Shown: positions 44,343 through 56,524 of the stretch, one piece after another
Layout of the letters: every line of letters begins with the position of its first letter
Numbering within the stretch: the stretch's first letter is position 1
Assembly: GCA_029339505.1 (NCBI GenBank)
Contig: JAQISU010000233.1
Location: 6,185,501 to 6,249,500, forward strand
Reading direction: 5' to 3'
Source: Unio delphinus
Lineage: Eukaryota > Mollusca > Bivalvia > Unionida > Unionidae
Length of the DNA stretch: 64,000 nucleotides
The notes under the pieces: model-generated
The model's database searches: none
What the model saw: the letters and a program-made list of their open reading frames with translations, nothing else
What the model was told of the DNA's origin: nothing
Made by a program: the position numbers and the translations under genes

Positions 44343-44578
44343 AGAACCGCTCCGGTGGTCTGGTGGCTAGAAGGTCTGTCGTGGAAGCCTAAGGTCGTGG
44401 GTTCGATCCCAGGCCTATTCCTAACAAAGACTTACAAAAATGGTACTAACAGTTGCCTCGCATGGCGCTCAGCATTAAGAAGTTAGTGTTAGGACTGGTC
44501 AGCCTGGTGTCAGGATAATGTGACTGGGCGGGACATCATACTACATGTCTGCGGCATACTGCCAACCATAAAGGAAAA
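44343..44578 (+). repeat. SINE-B, copy 2
   Basis: Head 'CGCTCCGGTGGTCTGGTGGC', 'GGGTTCGATCCCAGGC' B-box, core 'AGGACTGGTCAGCCTGGTGT' and 'GTGACTGGGCGGG'. Truncated before the 3' end by a (TA)n run. Confidence 0.85.
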
Positions 44579-44585
44579 TTCGTCA

Positions 44586-44727
<142 letters not shown>

Positions 44728-45142
44728 CGGAACGGGAAACTCTAAACTTCCGTGTAGCACAAGATTACATCAACATCTAATAAGTGCACATGCACAAAAT
44801 TTGTAAGATATTTGCAATTCGTAACAAAATGTTTTGAAAACAATTCCATCAGTTCAAATTTATTGATGGACTAACAATTAGGTATTATTGTCAATTATTG
44901 GTATAAGCTGACGGAACAGGAACATATTCATTAGACAGCTTTATCAGTTATTTTATTTTATTTTGTGTCGTGTTTTGGTATTTTTTCTCTAGCAGCTACA
45001 GAATAAAATCTTATACACGTAAAGGATTGTCCCTTCAAATTAATGAGTGAGAATCATTTCACGAAAGGTAAAATAATAATGAATTTCCGAATCAATGCAA
45101 CGAAAATAAATTGGATAAACATTACAAAATATGATCATAGTT

Positions 45143-45427
45143 CAGTGGCCTAGTGGTTGGCGCTTCAACCCCTGATGCATATGGTCGCGGGTTCGAACCC
45201 CAGACGAATAATACCAAAATACTTACAAAAATGGTACAAACAGCTGCCACGCTCGGCGCTCAGCATTAAGAGGTTTGTGTTAGGACTGGTCGGCCTGGTG
45301 TCAGGATATTGTGACTGGGTGGGACATCATGCTACATGTTTGCGGCATGATGTCCCAGCGCTAGACATCACTATAAACTGCCTCACTACAAATATCGTAG
45401 CGATATAACTGAAAAATTGTTAAAGCT
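45143..45427 (+). repeat. SINE-B, copy 3
   Basis: Head 'CAGTGGCCTAGTGGTTGGCG', B-box 'GGGTTCGAACCCCAG', full core 'AGGACTGGTCGGCCTGGTGT', 'GTGACTGGGTGGG' and 3' part 'CACTATAAACTGCCTCACTA'. The most complete copy in the window. Confidence 0.85.
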
Positions 45428-46379
45428 GCGTTAAAAATTATAAACAAAATAAATTAACCGTTTTGTTTTTGATTCCGTTTCTTTAGGATTTTACCCATCG
45501 TTAAAATCCAACTTGATCTTAAGATAAGTTTTAATGAGTGTAGTACACTTGTCTTAAAATAGGTTTTGATGAGTGTAGTTGTTCAACAACAACAACAATA
45601 ACAATAATTAACAATTCAGAGGCGGATGAGAGGACTCATACAAATAACCGGACTGTGTTTCCTATATCAAAGTGTTCGTGAAAGTTAGATTGTTAAAATT
45701 ATATTCTGCAAATGCTTAAGATGCAGTTGCTACCTATAAACATATTTCTCACTCCATCTCTGCAAGGCGTGGTCAAATGAGGTGCCATTTAACCACAATT
45801 ATGCCAGAAAATAATTCTGATCCCTGTTTACAACATTAAGAAACAGTCAATACACATCTTTTAAAAAAAAAAATCTTTTAACTTAAATGTAATACAAATC
45901 AGGGTGGAAGGGGGGGGGGGGCTATTACGTTCGCTTGAACAGATCACAGTCATCATGAAAATATTCGACAGGCTGAAAGTGTAAATATCATTGGAACGAA
46001 TGGAGGAGACATTTTATTGCTTAAATCAGCGTGGTAAAACTACATGTCATTTTGTTTTTCTTCTTGTTTTAGACCGCACTTAATGGCCCATAAACTTTAT
46101 ATTTTTGGTCCATGTCGCCCACGATGTTTGACTACCCTGACTTAAAAATTAGAAGAATACAGTAGCAATTAAGTGTCTTAAATTGTGTAAAATTTACTTG
46201 TGTTTTGATTCTAAATTTTAATATCGTAGGATACATGTAGTGCATGTTTTGTCCTCACCTTCATAGACAAAAAGGAACTTCAACTCAAAACTCGACATAT
46301 GAAATTGAACTTTCAACGCAAATAATTTGATTCAACATGCGAAGTTGTAATTTCCGATATATCTTAATGTACACAACCG

Positions 46380-46380
<1 letters not shown>
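45428..46380. other. No gene seen
   Basis: Anonymous sequence including a small (CAA)n patch near 45587 and a G9-10 run near 45911. Confidence 0.5.

Positions 46381-46467
<87 letters not shown>
46381..46467. repeat. (TA)n microsatellite
   Basis: About 43 TA units. Confidence 0.95.
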
Positions 46468-46471
<4 letters not shown>

Positions 46472-46671
46472 CAGATACCATTTGAAAGCCTCGACATTTG
46501 ATATGAAAAGGGTAACACCAACAATTTGATCCAAAAATGTGAATGTGGAATTCTCATAATATCACAAATTTTAACTGCTCCTTTCTCAACGACTCTACTT
46601 TTTCCCCATTGGCGCCTCATACCAGCTGCAGAATTCCCATCAGTGTCCTCCGCAACGCAGTTGACTAACCA

Positions 46672-46777
46672 AAGTTTCCCGCGCTCGAGGATTATGGGGA
46701 TCAAAAATGCGAAACAACATGTTTACTAGCAACTAGCTGTATCTATCCACGGCATGCTGACCTTGGCCTATGTATGT
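46672..46777 (+). repeat. Dispersed ~105-bp repeat (partner of 43646-43750)
   Basis: Shares 'TTTCCCGCGCTC', 'AACAACATG', 'TTACTAGCAACTAGCTGTAT' and 'CTGACCTT' with 43646-43750, same orientation. Confidence 0.8.
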
Positions 46778-47125
46778 TGTCTGAACAAAGGAAATTTTAC
46801 AACAGAGATGTAATGGAATTGGGTACAAGTTGTAACAACAGATGTAATGTAACGGAGTACAAATTGTCTACCATATGCATTAAACTTGTTAAAAGTACGT
46901 TGTGTCACTTTATATATTTAATTATTAAAACACGAGAACAACCAGCATTCCATGCTTGTTGGTTATCTTTCAATCCTATTAACCATCAAATAACTTTAAA
47001 GGATCGTACTACTGTCAGAAATCAATATACATTTTAAATGTATTCAACTGAGCAGTGTTTTCTGATTTCAGAAATTTAAACACGCACCATATATATTTTG
47101 ATATTGATTAAAAGTTACAAATATT

Positions 47126-47457
47126 TGTGTATTAGGATGTCATGATTACCTGCAGCATAAATAAGGATAAATAAAATGCAGAACATTTAGTTTGTGGGGG
47201 TGAGGCGTTCTTTTTTTGAAAGCAGGATACTATTTTACCCTTCACCACAAGCTAAATTTCTTTTTCAGCTTATATAATGATATAAAGAGTTTTTGTCTTC
47301 TTAAATTTGAACAAGTTTATGTTGTCAAGCAAGCTGGGAATCAGAATTAAGCACCGAAAAAATCCCACTCCAACCTCTCTGCAGAAAATGATGTCGGTTA
47401 TTAAGTAATGAATAAATGAGGACAAGTGCCCAGCTATAATAAAGTCCAGATATGTAC
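47126..47457 (+). repeat. Segmental duplication block a, copy 1
   Basis: Diverged match to 52221-52545: 'GTATTAGG(A/C)TGTCA', 'ACATTTAGTTTG/CATTTAGTTTGCGGG' and 'GAGGAC(A/G)AGT(G/C)CC' with 'AT(A/T)...AGTCCA'. First block of the 47.1-57.8-kb duplicated region. Confidence 0.6.
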
Positions 47458-47705
47458 CTGTCTGGTGGCCTTGTGGTTAGAGCGTCCGCCACGGAAGCGG
47501 GAGGATGTGGGTTTAATCCCCGGCCGAATCATACCTAAAGACTTACAAAAATGGTACTAACAGCTGCCTCGTGGGACATCGTGCTACATGTCTGCGGCAT
47601 GATGCCCCCAATGCTAGACATCACTATAAACTACCTCACCGCAGACATAGTAGCGATATGACTGAAACATTGTTAAAGTTACGTTAAAAAGCCTAATCAA
47701 ACAAA
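47458..47705 (+). repeat. SINE-B, copy 4 (internal deletion)
   Basis: Head with 'GTGGCCTTGTGGTTAGAGCG' and a B-box-like 'GGGTTTAATCCCCGG', then 3' part 'ACATGTCTGCGGCATGATGC'. The central segment containing AGGACTGGTC is deleted. Confidence 0.8.
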
Positions 47706-47776
47706 CAAACCTGTCTTTCGGTTAACAAACTGATCTATTTATCCATCCATATTTTCACGCGATTTTGGCCGATTTT

Positions 47777-47777
<1 letters not shown>

Positions 47778-47817
<40 letters not shown>
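47778..47817. repeat. (CA)n microsatellite
   Basis: 20 CA units. Confidence 0.95.
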
Positions 47818-47819
<2 letters not shown>

Positions 47820-49120
47820 CGTCAAATGTCGTCACAAAAAGTCAGACCCCCTCAAATATGACGTCACAAAGCTTTGCTCTCCCCCTTCCCCCGAAAAAGC
47901 AGTATTTCCTAAATAAAAATTAACATGTTTCAACTCACTTTATTGCCATTGTAGTATTATTTAGTGTGGCGCTGCGCTCTGATATTGTAGGGAAAAAAAT
48001 GTAATAAAAAGTGGTACTGAAAAGCTGAAATTGGCATAAAATTCTTTTGAAAATATTCGTCGTCTAGCTAAAACTCGGATGTTCAGAATATTGTATCCAA
48101 ATTCTCCTATAATTATCAACCAAAAAAGTAATTATAACTAAAAAAGATACTTTGACACTTTATAGTAGAACACAGAATTCTCGGGGTTTGCCATAAGCAC
48201 TTTTTTGCAGTTTTGTGTATCGACATATGATGTTTCTTTAGCCCAAAACTTCAGAAATTATCCTTTTTTTGTGGTGGCAATTATTTTTAATTCTAGCAAC
48301 CAATGATCAACTTTAACTTGCAAATCTGCATCGTTTTTTTTTTATTTCATTCCGTTTTTGAACCACTTCTTCTTGACAAATATTTTTGCACTTTGTAGGA
48401 TATGCCAGCACGTATGCCTAAAACAAGACACTGGAACATTTTACGTTTATCCATCGTAGCGGTCAATTCTGAACCAAAATAATCTGAGATTAATATTGGT
48501 GTAATAAAAACTTTAATTATTCTATTTCTTAAATGTGGGTTCTTTTATAATAGAAGTCTAAAAAAAAATATCAACCTTTATAAATTATTTAATTTTTTAT
48601 CAAACGCTTTCAATTTAATTTTATAGCACACAAAAGTTTTAAATTAAAAAAAGTTTGGCGAGAAAAAGATAATTTCAACCTCGCTTTGTCGGCATCAGCG
48701 GACTGGAAATGGAAGAATGCTATTTGGAAAAAAAGCCACTATTGGAGCTAGTAGGGGTGTTGGTAGTTTGAAGACGAGTCCATTTGAGCTCATGCACGAC
48801 ACGCGTAAAGCGGCTTAAAAGGTCATTAAATAAATTGTAAGCAATGAAAAAATTAAGTGGAACTTTTATTTAAAGTTGCGCATTTTGATGTGACATCACA
48901 TTTTTTAACCAACCACCACCCCTCGTCACACATCGTCCCAACTGTGTGACCCCTCCCCCCCAGGTGCGTGACGTCATTTATGGACGGCCCCTATGAAGCA
49001 TGTGCTACTGGGGTACTTGTTCTTTTAGCCAAACAACGGTGCATTAATGTTGACTTTAGTAGTATAAGTACTTTCTATGTCAAGTGCTCATACACTAAAG
49101 TTTGAGAAATTAAATCATTG
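47818..49120. other. No gene seen; probable transposon remnants
   Basis: Contains 'TGACGTCA'-type strings at 47860 and 48966 with 'TTTATGGACGGCCCCTA' at about 48977-48993. This resembles the end of the Tc1/mariner-like MITE at 55494-55895, but I cannot pair both ends here. Confidence 0.35.
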
Positions 49121-49124
49121 AATG

Positions 49125-49350
49125 TTGTGCAGAGTTCTCGAGAGCATACATCAGCACTCATGCTCAAGTTTGAGTACTGTAAAGTTCTCGGGAGCTTACG
49201 TCAGCACTCCAACTAAAGCCTGAATACTGAACATCATTGAAAGTTTATATAGTTCCCGAGAACGAACATCAGCATTCCTCCTCAAGTTTGAGTACATAGA
49301 TCTCTGACAGCATGTAGAGTTTCCGCGAGCATACATCAGAATTCCTACTC
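49125..49350 (+). repeat. Minisatellite, ~60-bp unit, about 4 decayed copies
   Basis: Repeats of 'GAGTTCTCGAGAGCATACAT', 'CAGCACTC' and 'CTCAAGTTTGAGTACTG'. Same family as the expanded array at 53265-54060. Confidence 0.75.
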
Positions 49351-49369
49351 AATAAATTATAAGAAATAT

Positions 49370-50735
49370 ATGTCTGCAGACATACTGCTCTTTTACGTTT
49401 ATTAATTATAGTTACAATAATAACTGCAGGCAAAACATTACACTGACAATAATAGATCGCTTGAAGGAATTTTCAAATTAAAGAAATACTTTGAGATCTA
49501 ATAACGGCAAACAATAATGCCATTACAAAAGCCAATGCAGTTGAATCTTTTCAATCTCCAATTCAGACAAATCTGACTGGGATTTGGGAGTGCGATGGGG
49601 GTCAACCGAGCTGGCCTTGCTGGTTGCTGCGGTCATTCACCAGTAAATATCTTAAAAGCAAACATCTGGATAAATATCGGTGAAACTTTAAGGGACAAAC
49701 GCTGGTGGGAGGGTGAGGTAATTATTCCCATAGCTTGAAAATACAATTAGATACCGGCTTGACAGAAAATCCCAGCCGACACCCTCGAAAAATGTCAGTT
49801 CCTCCTAGCAAAAACGATTTTGCTAAAGTACTGCTAACATCTGGGTTAAGTACAGTATATACTGATGTGTTACAGCTATCCGCCGGACTCACGGTACTGA
49901 TTCAGTTCCCATATTATGCAAACACCGTGATATTGAAAATTCAATAACTTGAAATTTATGAGTGCTCATGATCAAAACTATTTTTATCAGTATAGATGAA
50001 ACCTGGATGTCAGCTTCTGTTTAAAGGAAAGAATATGCGCCGCGTCATTTTCTAGACCTGCGTGTATTTGAACCACGTACTTTCAATTCTGCACCAAAGT
50101 CAGTTGCTAATTTCAGTTTTGAGTGTTACAAATTTAAGACTGTTAAAGGACTAAACTTCCATAAATAAAAAAAGTCTCTAAAGAAAATCAAGTTACAACT
50201 AGGATAAGATCTCGAAAGATTTTTGCCACTAAAACATAACTTACATTATCAACCAATCCAGACCAGCCAAACACATATATACTCTATTTTATGTTCACCT
50301 ACTCCCAGACTGGTTCCCATTTTTATATATAATTAGTCCGTGCGTCCTGCTTTGACCATACGCACGACGACATGACTTTCGTGATTTTTGTGGCAATAAT
50401 TTGGACTTTTTAAAACACCTGCATATATAACAACACAAATTAACAACTAATGTCGTAAACAATATGTGTTCATGTCCATTGCAGCCTTAATGAAACAAAA
50501 TGTGAAATTTTGTTTCGTCAAATGATCAGAAAAGTGCAATATTACAATACAGGCTTCACTCAACCCGAAAAAAGTAAATAGAGTCAGGGAAAATAACTCA
50601 TGTAGAAGGTACCCCCCCCCCTCGTTATAAATGCATAATTAATTATATATTGTAATAAGTTTTGGATTCATTTAAGAGTTGGGGTAAACTGTAAAGGTAA
50701 AGCCATACATTTATTTTCTCCTATCGCCGTTATGT
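49370..50735. other. Segmental duplication block d (49370-49650) and anonymous sequence
   Basis: 49370-49650 matches 55168-55480 ('CACTGACAATAATAG', 'TTTTCAATCTCCAATTC', 'GGCCTTGCT'). The rest shows no gene. Confidence 0.5.
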
Positions 50736-50739
50736 TTAA

Positions 50740-51900
50740 ACGAAACACAAGGTAGGACACATTGTTTCATTATTTTTTAAACACTGCATTGTGGAACTTT
50801 TTTGCTTGGAAATTAAATACTTAAACACCGCACCAAAAAAGTATAGGATATGCAGATTTTTATTTTTAAGAAAATTTGAAGAGAGAGAAAATTATTGTCG
50901 ATTTCTTCACTTTTAAAATTTCGCGTTGCGTTTAATTGGCAAAACTAAAGGCAAACGTCCTTGTCTGTATATTTTGGAACGTTACACTGGTCTCTGGTCC
51001 AATTATTCGTTGAAGATAGAGTGCTGTTGCACTTCTCTGATAATTTGACGAAACAAAATTTCACATTATGTACACCGAACAGTGTAATTTAAACTTAAAT
51101 CGTTTGAAAAATTCTTTTTCTCCCCCTGTAACATTCTGCGCATATTGTCTCAGGTAAGATTTAAGTTCTGGATTTTACACCTGTCCATAGCATCATCGTG
51201 TAATTAGTTTATTGTAACATTTATAATTAAAGTTGATAACGGTAACCCCCGGAAGTCGATTAATTGTTGTAAACTGGCCAACTCTAAAATATCCATTTTA
51301 TCGGTCATGATAAAATGTGTAGGGAGTTGCACAAATACATGTATATTTATTATACATCTGCTATCCTTGACATTGAACCAATTGAAGACTATTTCCTGAC
51401 CTTGTTTACACTCTATTTGGGAGTCTCTGTGTGATAAAAAAAATTCTCAGTTCATTATAAGAATGAACTGACGCGTGCCCTTGGCCACATCCAATCACAT
51501 ACCTCAGTAAATATTGACGAGCAGGAACGCACTTCGAGAAGAAATAGCGGGAAGAAAGATAGTTATGGTAGATTAGTTAATCAATGCAGTAGGTAACAAA
51601 CGTGTGGGCCCGTAACGAGAAATTAGTTTGGTGGTGGTTCTCTTTCAAACTTTACCAAAGATGTACTTTCCCCTTTAAGACAGGTCCTTTAATTGCATCC
51701 CGTTATGCTTCCCTCCTCCCTTAAAATGCAAATGTTGTTAATTTAGATGTAGAGATTCACGTGGTTTACTGTTGTGTAACGTACAGCACGTGGCATAATT
51801 ATAAGCATATATATTGACTTGGTCCATATTATTAGAAACGGCCAGAAAATATTTGCCAATATTGGTAACTAATGTTTCTCTCCCATGGAAAAGGCTGTTT
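50740..51900 (+). repeat. Segmental duplication block e, copy 1 (empty SINE site)
   Basis: Matches 54105-55060 closely ('GGCAAACGTCCTTGTCTGTA', 'AACGTTACACTGGTCTCTGG', 'GATAACGGTAACCCCCGGAA') and, in its later part, 56525-57770. At 51050-51063 it has the uninterrupted site into which a SINE was inserted in the 54-kb copy. Confidence 0.85.
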
Positions 51901-52113
51901 TGTGGATTTTAGTTGTAAGGTCATTTCCTGCATGTAATGTGTTTCTTTTAAGCACTAGACAGTAATTATCAGTTGGTGATGTATTATTGATAATGTTGTC
52001 GTGCTCATTTACAAATATTTTGCTAATGATGAGCTTTTATTAACAGTATTCAATTGATGCAGTTCCATCATACATGCATTATACATATTTTATATCGATT
52101 ATAATTAGTATTA

Positions 52114-52162
52114 ATAGTAGTAGTAGTTTTATTATTATTATTATTAGTAGTAGTAGTAGTAG

Positions 52163-52220
<58 letters not shown>
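52114..52220. repeat. (TTA)n/(TAG)n microsatellite
   Basis: Mixed TAG and long TTA trinucleotide runs. Confidence 0.95.
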
Positions 52221-52710
52221 TTCTGCGTATTAGGCTGTCACGGTTATCTGCATCATACATAATGATAAATACGGGACATACCATTTAGTTTGCGGGTTTT
52301 GGTGTGTACTCTGTTCAACGTTCAAGACTGGATATTTATTTTTTCTTTCATCTCAAGATAGATTACTTGTTCAACTAATATGATGGGTATAATAAATTCA
52401 CTTTTATTCTTTAAGTCACGACCAGGTTATGTTTTCAAAGGTCAGAAATTTTAGAAAGAAAAAATACATAAAATGAAGCTGTCGTTCATTTAGTATTGAA
52501 GAAACGAGGACGAGTCCCAAGGGTAATATAGTCCAAATAACTACATTTCTGACCCTTTACTACAAACTGACATAAGAAGTATGTACTACTGGGAGACCGG
52601 GGGTACATGTTTTTTAAACCAAACAACGGTCTAATAATGTCGACTTTAATATTGCATGTAGTATCTATGGCAAGTGCATCTTCGCCAGCTAAGGTTCTGG
52701 TGTGATAATC
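52221..52710 (+). repeat. Segmental duplication blocks a and b, copy 2
   Basis: 52221-52545 matches 47126-47457. 52570-52700 matches 48995-49100 ('CCAAACAACGGT', 'GACTTTA', 'GTCAAGTGC/GGCAAGTGC'). Confidence 0.6.
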
Positions 52711-53117
52711 TATCATATCTACACCTAGACGGATCGAGCTGCTATAATGGTGTATTGACGTAGCGACATCTATTGGATGTCAAGAGTTGCCTCCCGTAGT
52801 ATGTACTGCCATCTAATCTAATAGCGCGGTGCAGTGTATACATCGGCCGAAAATTGTGGGGCAATTAACATAAAACGGATACTTCGGAAGTTTAACATCG
52901 AAAGTATGACTTACCAGAGGTAACCCATTACATGTGTGTCCTAGTGAAGTGTGTTTGTGCAAACACAGATAGGCACTGGAAAATTGCTTATCAAGAGTCT
53001 ATTGAAATCGTGTGCTCCCTATATTTCGATCATGTAGGAACAGTGTTCAAATTTGAACAATTTAATTTTGATTAGATGTGTTGTCCTGCTGTCGCATCTG
53101 ATGAAATTCACAGATCC

Positions 53118-53118
<1 letters not shown>

Positions 53119-53151
<33 letters not shown>
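53119..53151. repeat. (CA)n microsatellite followed by short (TA)n
   Basis: About 16 CA units, then ATATATATAT. Confidence 0.95.
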
Positions 53152-53153
<2 letters not shown>

Positions 53154-53264
53154 TATATATATATATTCTTTACGCCAAGGTGTAAATAGGGTCGTCAAAT
53201 GATAACCATGGTTAACGAAGATGTGGCAAGTGACCAAGCACTAAAGTGTAAGTACTGAAATTAT

Positions 53265-54060
53265 TTTCACGTATGTAGAGTTCCCGAGAGGACTCCTTCT
53301 CAAGTCTGAATATTGAAATCATTGAAAGTATGTAGAGTTCCAGTGAGCATACCTAAGCACTACTGCTCAAGCTTGATTGCCGAAATGATATGAAACTATG
53401 TCGAGGTCCCAAGAGCATAATTAAGCACTCCTGCTCAAGCTTGATTGCCGAAATGATATGAAACTATGTTTAGGTCCAAGAGCATACTTAAGTACTACTG
53501 CTCAAGCTTGATTGCCGAAATGATATGAAACTATGTTTAGGTCCAAGAGCATAATTAAGCAATCCTGCTCAAGCTTGATTGCCGAAATGATATGAAAACT
53601 ATGTTTAGGTCCAAGAGCATACTTAAGCACTACTGCTCAAGCTTGATTGCCGAAATGATATGACAACTATGTTTAGGTCCAAGAGCATAATTAAGCACTA
53701 CTGCTCAAGCTTGATTGCCGAAATGATATGAAAACTATGTTTAGGTCCAAGAGCATAATTAAGCACTACTGCTCAAGCTTGATTGCCGAAATGATATGAA
53801 AACTATGTTTAGGTCCAAGAGCATAATTAAGCACTACTGCTCAAGCTTGATTGCCGAAATGATATGGAACTATGTAGAGGTCACAAGAGCATACCTAAGC
53901 ACTCCTGCTCAAGTTTGACCCTAAAATCATTGCAATTATACAGAATTCCAGTGAAACCTACATAAGCACCCCTGTGCTAAGTTTGAGTGCTGAAATCAAT
54001 GAATGTGGAGTTTACAAGATCATATATAAGTGCTCCTGCTTAAGGCTGGGTACTGAAATA
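53265..54060 (+). repeat. Expanded minisatellite, ~65-bp unit, about 11-12 copies
   Basis: Unit 'CTCAAGCTTGATTGCCGAAA', 'TGATATGAAA', 'CTATGTTTAGGTCCAAGAGC', 'ATAATTAAGCACT'. The central 7-8 units (about 53350-53880) are nearly identical, so expansion was recent; edge units resemble the decayed ones at 49125-49350. Confidence 0.92.
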
Positions 54061-54412
54061 ATTGAACTTTTTTACTTGGAAATTAAATACTTAAACACCG
54101 CACCAAAAAGTATAGGACACATTGTTTCATTATTTTTTTAAACAATGTATTGGGGAACTTTTTTGCTTGGAAATTAAATACTTAAACACCGCACCAAAAA
54201 GTATAGGATATGCAGATTTTTATTTTTAAGACAATTTGAAGAGAGGGGAAAGTTATTGTCGTTTGCTTCACTCTTAAAAAATTTCGCTTTGCCTTAATTG
54301 GCAAAACTACAGGCAAACGTCCTTGTCTGTATATTTTGGAACGTTACGCTGGTCTCTGGTCCAATTATTGCTTGACAATGGAGTGAGATTGCATTTTTTT
54401 TCTGATCATTTG

Positions 54413-54426
54413 ACGAAAAAAAAATT
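54413..54426. repeat. SINE target site duplication, left
   Basis: ACGAAAAAAAAATT, matching ACGAAACAAAAATT at 54677-54690 with one difference. Confidence 0.8.
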
Positions 54427-54676
54427 GGGGCCCCGAGTGGCCGAGGGGTCTAAAGCGCTGTCCGTTACGGATCACTGTCATCTCACCTCTGGCTGCGTGG
54501 GTTCGAGTCTAAGATTAGGCTAATGTAGTTATGTGAGAAAGCTTGCCAGTAGCTTCCCGTGGGTTGGTGGTTCTTTCTGGGTTTTTTTTCTCACGGGTTC
54601 TTCCTCCACCAATAATACTGCACGCCATGTACAGCGCGTGTGCTGAAAAATGGCGTTAAGCCCTACAACAACAACA
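54427..54676 (+). repeat. Full-length SINE-A, copy 2
   Basis: Same structure as 25266-25532: 'GGGGCCCCGAGTGGCCGAGG', 'GGGTTCGAGTC' B-box, 'CTTGCCAGTAGCTTCCCGTG', 'GTGCTGAAAAATGGCGTTAA', CAA tail. Flanked by 14-bp duplications. The paralogous block at 51050 shows the site without the insertion. Confidence 0.92.
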
Positions 54677-54690
54677 ACGAAACAAAAATT
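54677..54690. repeat. SINE target site duplication, right
   Basis: ACGAAACAAAAATT; see 54413-54426. Confidence 0.8.
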
Positions 54691-55167
54691 CACATTTTGT
54701 AGGCCGAACACTGTAATTTCCACTTAAATCCTTTGAAAAATTCTTCTTTTTCCCTCTAACATTCTGCGCATATTCTCTCAGATAATATTGTTCTGGATTT
54801 TACACCTTTCCATAGCATCATCGTTTAATTAGTTTACTGTAACATTATATGATTAAAGTTGATAACGGTAACCCCCGGAAGTCAAATTAATTGATGTAAA
54901 CTGGCCAACTCTAACGATTCCATTTTATCGGACTTGATAATGATTTGTTAAAGCAGTACCTGTGTACCGAGTTGCGCACATACATGTATATTTATAATAC
55001 ATTTGCTATCCTCGACATTGAACCAGTTGACGACTATTCCCTGACCTTACATAGAGCATGCATCAGCACTCTTTTTCAATTATGAAAACTGAAATCATTA
55101 AAAGTATGTAAAGTTTCGTTGACCATACATCGTCTTTCCTACAAACATACTAAATTCTAATAAATAT

Positions 55168-55480
55168 CTGGTTGCAGTAAATGTCAAAAGCAAATACCTA
55201 TACTGCCGTGTACCTCTATGTTTGGTAATTATAATAATAATTATAATAATAATTACAATCAAAACAGCGCACTAACAATAATAGCTGGCTTCAAAGAAAA
55301 GTAAAATTGATTCAGTTTTATAGAAACACTTGGATATCTAATAACTACTATCATTAATATCGCTATAAGCCCCCTACAGTTGATTTATTTTAATCTCCAA
55401 TTCTAGCACTTTTGATTTGGACTAGGGAGTGTGATTGAGGTCAGCTGAGGTGGCCTTGCTAGATTAATTCACCAGTCGAT
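55168..55480 (+). repeat. Segmental duplication block d, copy 2
   Basis: Diverged match to 49370-49650, ending 'TGGCCTTGCTAGATTAATTC'. Confidence 0.6.
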
Positions 55481-55493
55481 ATTTTTAATATTA

Positions 55494-55895
55494 GGGAACG
55501 TCCATTGATTATGTCAACAATATTTAGGAAACATTTTACATTTTACCCTCCCCCCCCCCCGCGTCAACAACTGTCTAACTTTCAGTGACACCCCCCCCCC
55601 CCCCCCAATAAAAATAATGTCAAAAAAAATGATGATGCAAGACTATGACTTCCTTGGCAAGAGCTCAGTCGGTCTCGGATTAAACTGGTGGGTTGTTGAC
55701 GAGCGAGCGAGTGTGTGCCATACCAACGCACGGACTAATTTCCAATTTTTTAGTATTATTAAATTTATTGTAACAAATAACATAGTTGACGTCAATTTAT
55801 CTTGAACTCTCCCCCTCCCCATGTCATGTCAACAATTGTCAAACTTCTTCAACCCACCCACCCCAATTTTGTTGACATAATTAATGGACGACCCC
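55494..55895. mobile_element. MITE, Tc1/mariner-like (TA target)
   Basis: About 26-bp inverted repeats (GGGAACGTCCATTGATTATG... and its partner ending CATAATTAATGGACGACCCC) with TA on both sides (55492-55493, 55896-55897). Interior is C-rich and non-coding. Confidence 0.7.
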
Positions 55896-55899
55896 TAAA

Positions 55900-56139
55900 C
55901 AGAGGCGTAGCTACGGAGGGGGAGGGGGCAGATATCTCCGGGCGTTAGACTAGTGGGGGCGCCAAAATGGGCTTTGAGATAAGTTGTATGTGGAATTTAG
56001 CTGCAAATTGGTAACTATGCATTAGTTTTTTTCTTCTTTTTAATAGGTGATTAAATTGATGAAAATAATGGGTTTCAGAGGGGGAGGGGGTAAAAATTAA
56101 TCTTGTACCCGGGCTCCAAACACTCTAACTACGCCTCTG
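55900..56139. mobile_element. MITE with CAGAGGCGTAG ends
   Basis: Starts CAGAGGCGTAGCTAC and ends GTAGTTAGAG-type complement (AACTACGCCTCTG). Ends are hAT-like, but no convincing 8-bp duplication is seen (CCCCTAAA versus AATATAAA). Lies 4 bp from the previous MITE. Confidence 0.6.
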
Positions 56140-56524
56140 AATATAAAAATAATCATGTAGAGACATTTAGGCCAGTGAAACCCTAACTAAGAGACTGACA
56201 ATTACATGGGAAGGGAGGAAAATTATTTCCTGATGTAAAAGCGTGAAAGAAAACCCCACCTCCTCCCCCACCGTACCCGAAAATGACATCATCGGTCCCT
56301 ACTGGTAAAATGATTCAATGAAAGTTAATGCTAATCGAGAAAAAAAAAATAGATTTTAAAATGTCCAAAAAATATGAAAATGTGTCTGCATTAATATACA
56401 TATCAACGTCTCCTCTTATTTTCTTTCAAAACTGTCTTCCATTTTGAATACTAGAGCATGTAGAGGAAGGAAGTGCGTACTTAATTGTAGAAGTACAAAC
56501 ATGTTTACAAGCCTTCAACTCAAT

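Larger units (their letters stand above)
54105..55060 (+). repeat. Segmental duplication block e, copy 2, carrying a SINE
   Basis: Same sequence as 50740-51430 but interrupted by SINE-A at 54427-54676. Minisatellite-type units resume right after it (55050-55145), so this block sits inside the repeat array. Its first ~50 bp ('TTACTTGGAAATTAAATACT') is tandemly duplicated at about 54066-54115 and 54158-54208. Confidence 0.85.

Noticed and set aside
45143..45215. tRNA genes at SINE heads (also 25266, 42955, 44343, 47458, 54427)
   Set aside because: They have A- and B-box-like strings but no complete cloverleaf, and each continues into a SINE core and tail.
53265..54060. CRISPR-like array
   Set aside because: Units are contiguous tandem copies without unique spacers, in animal DNA.
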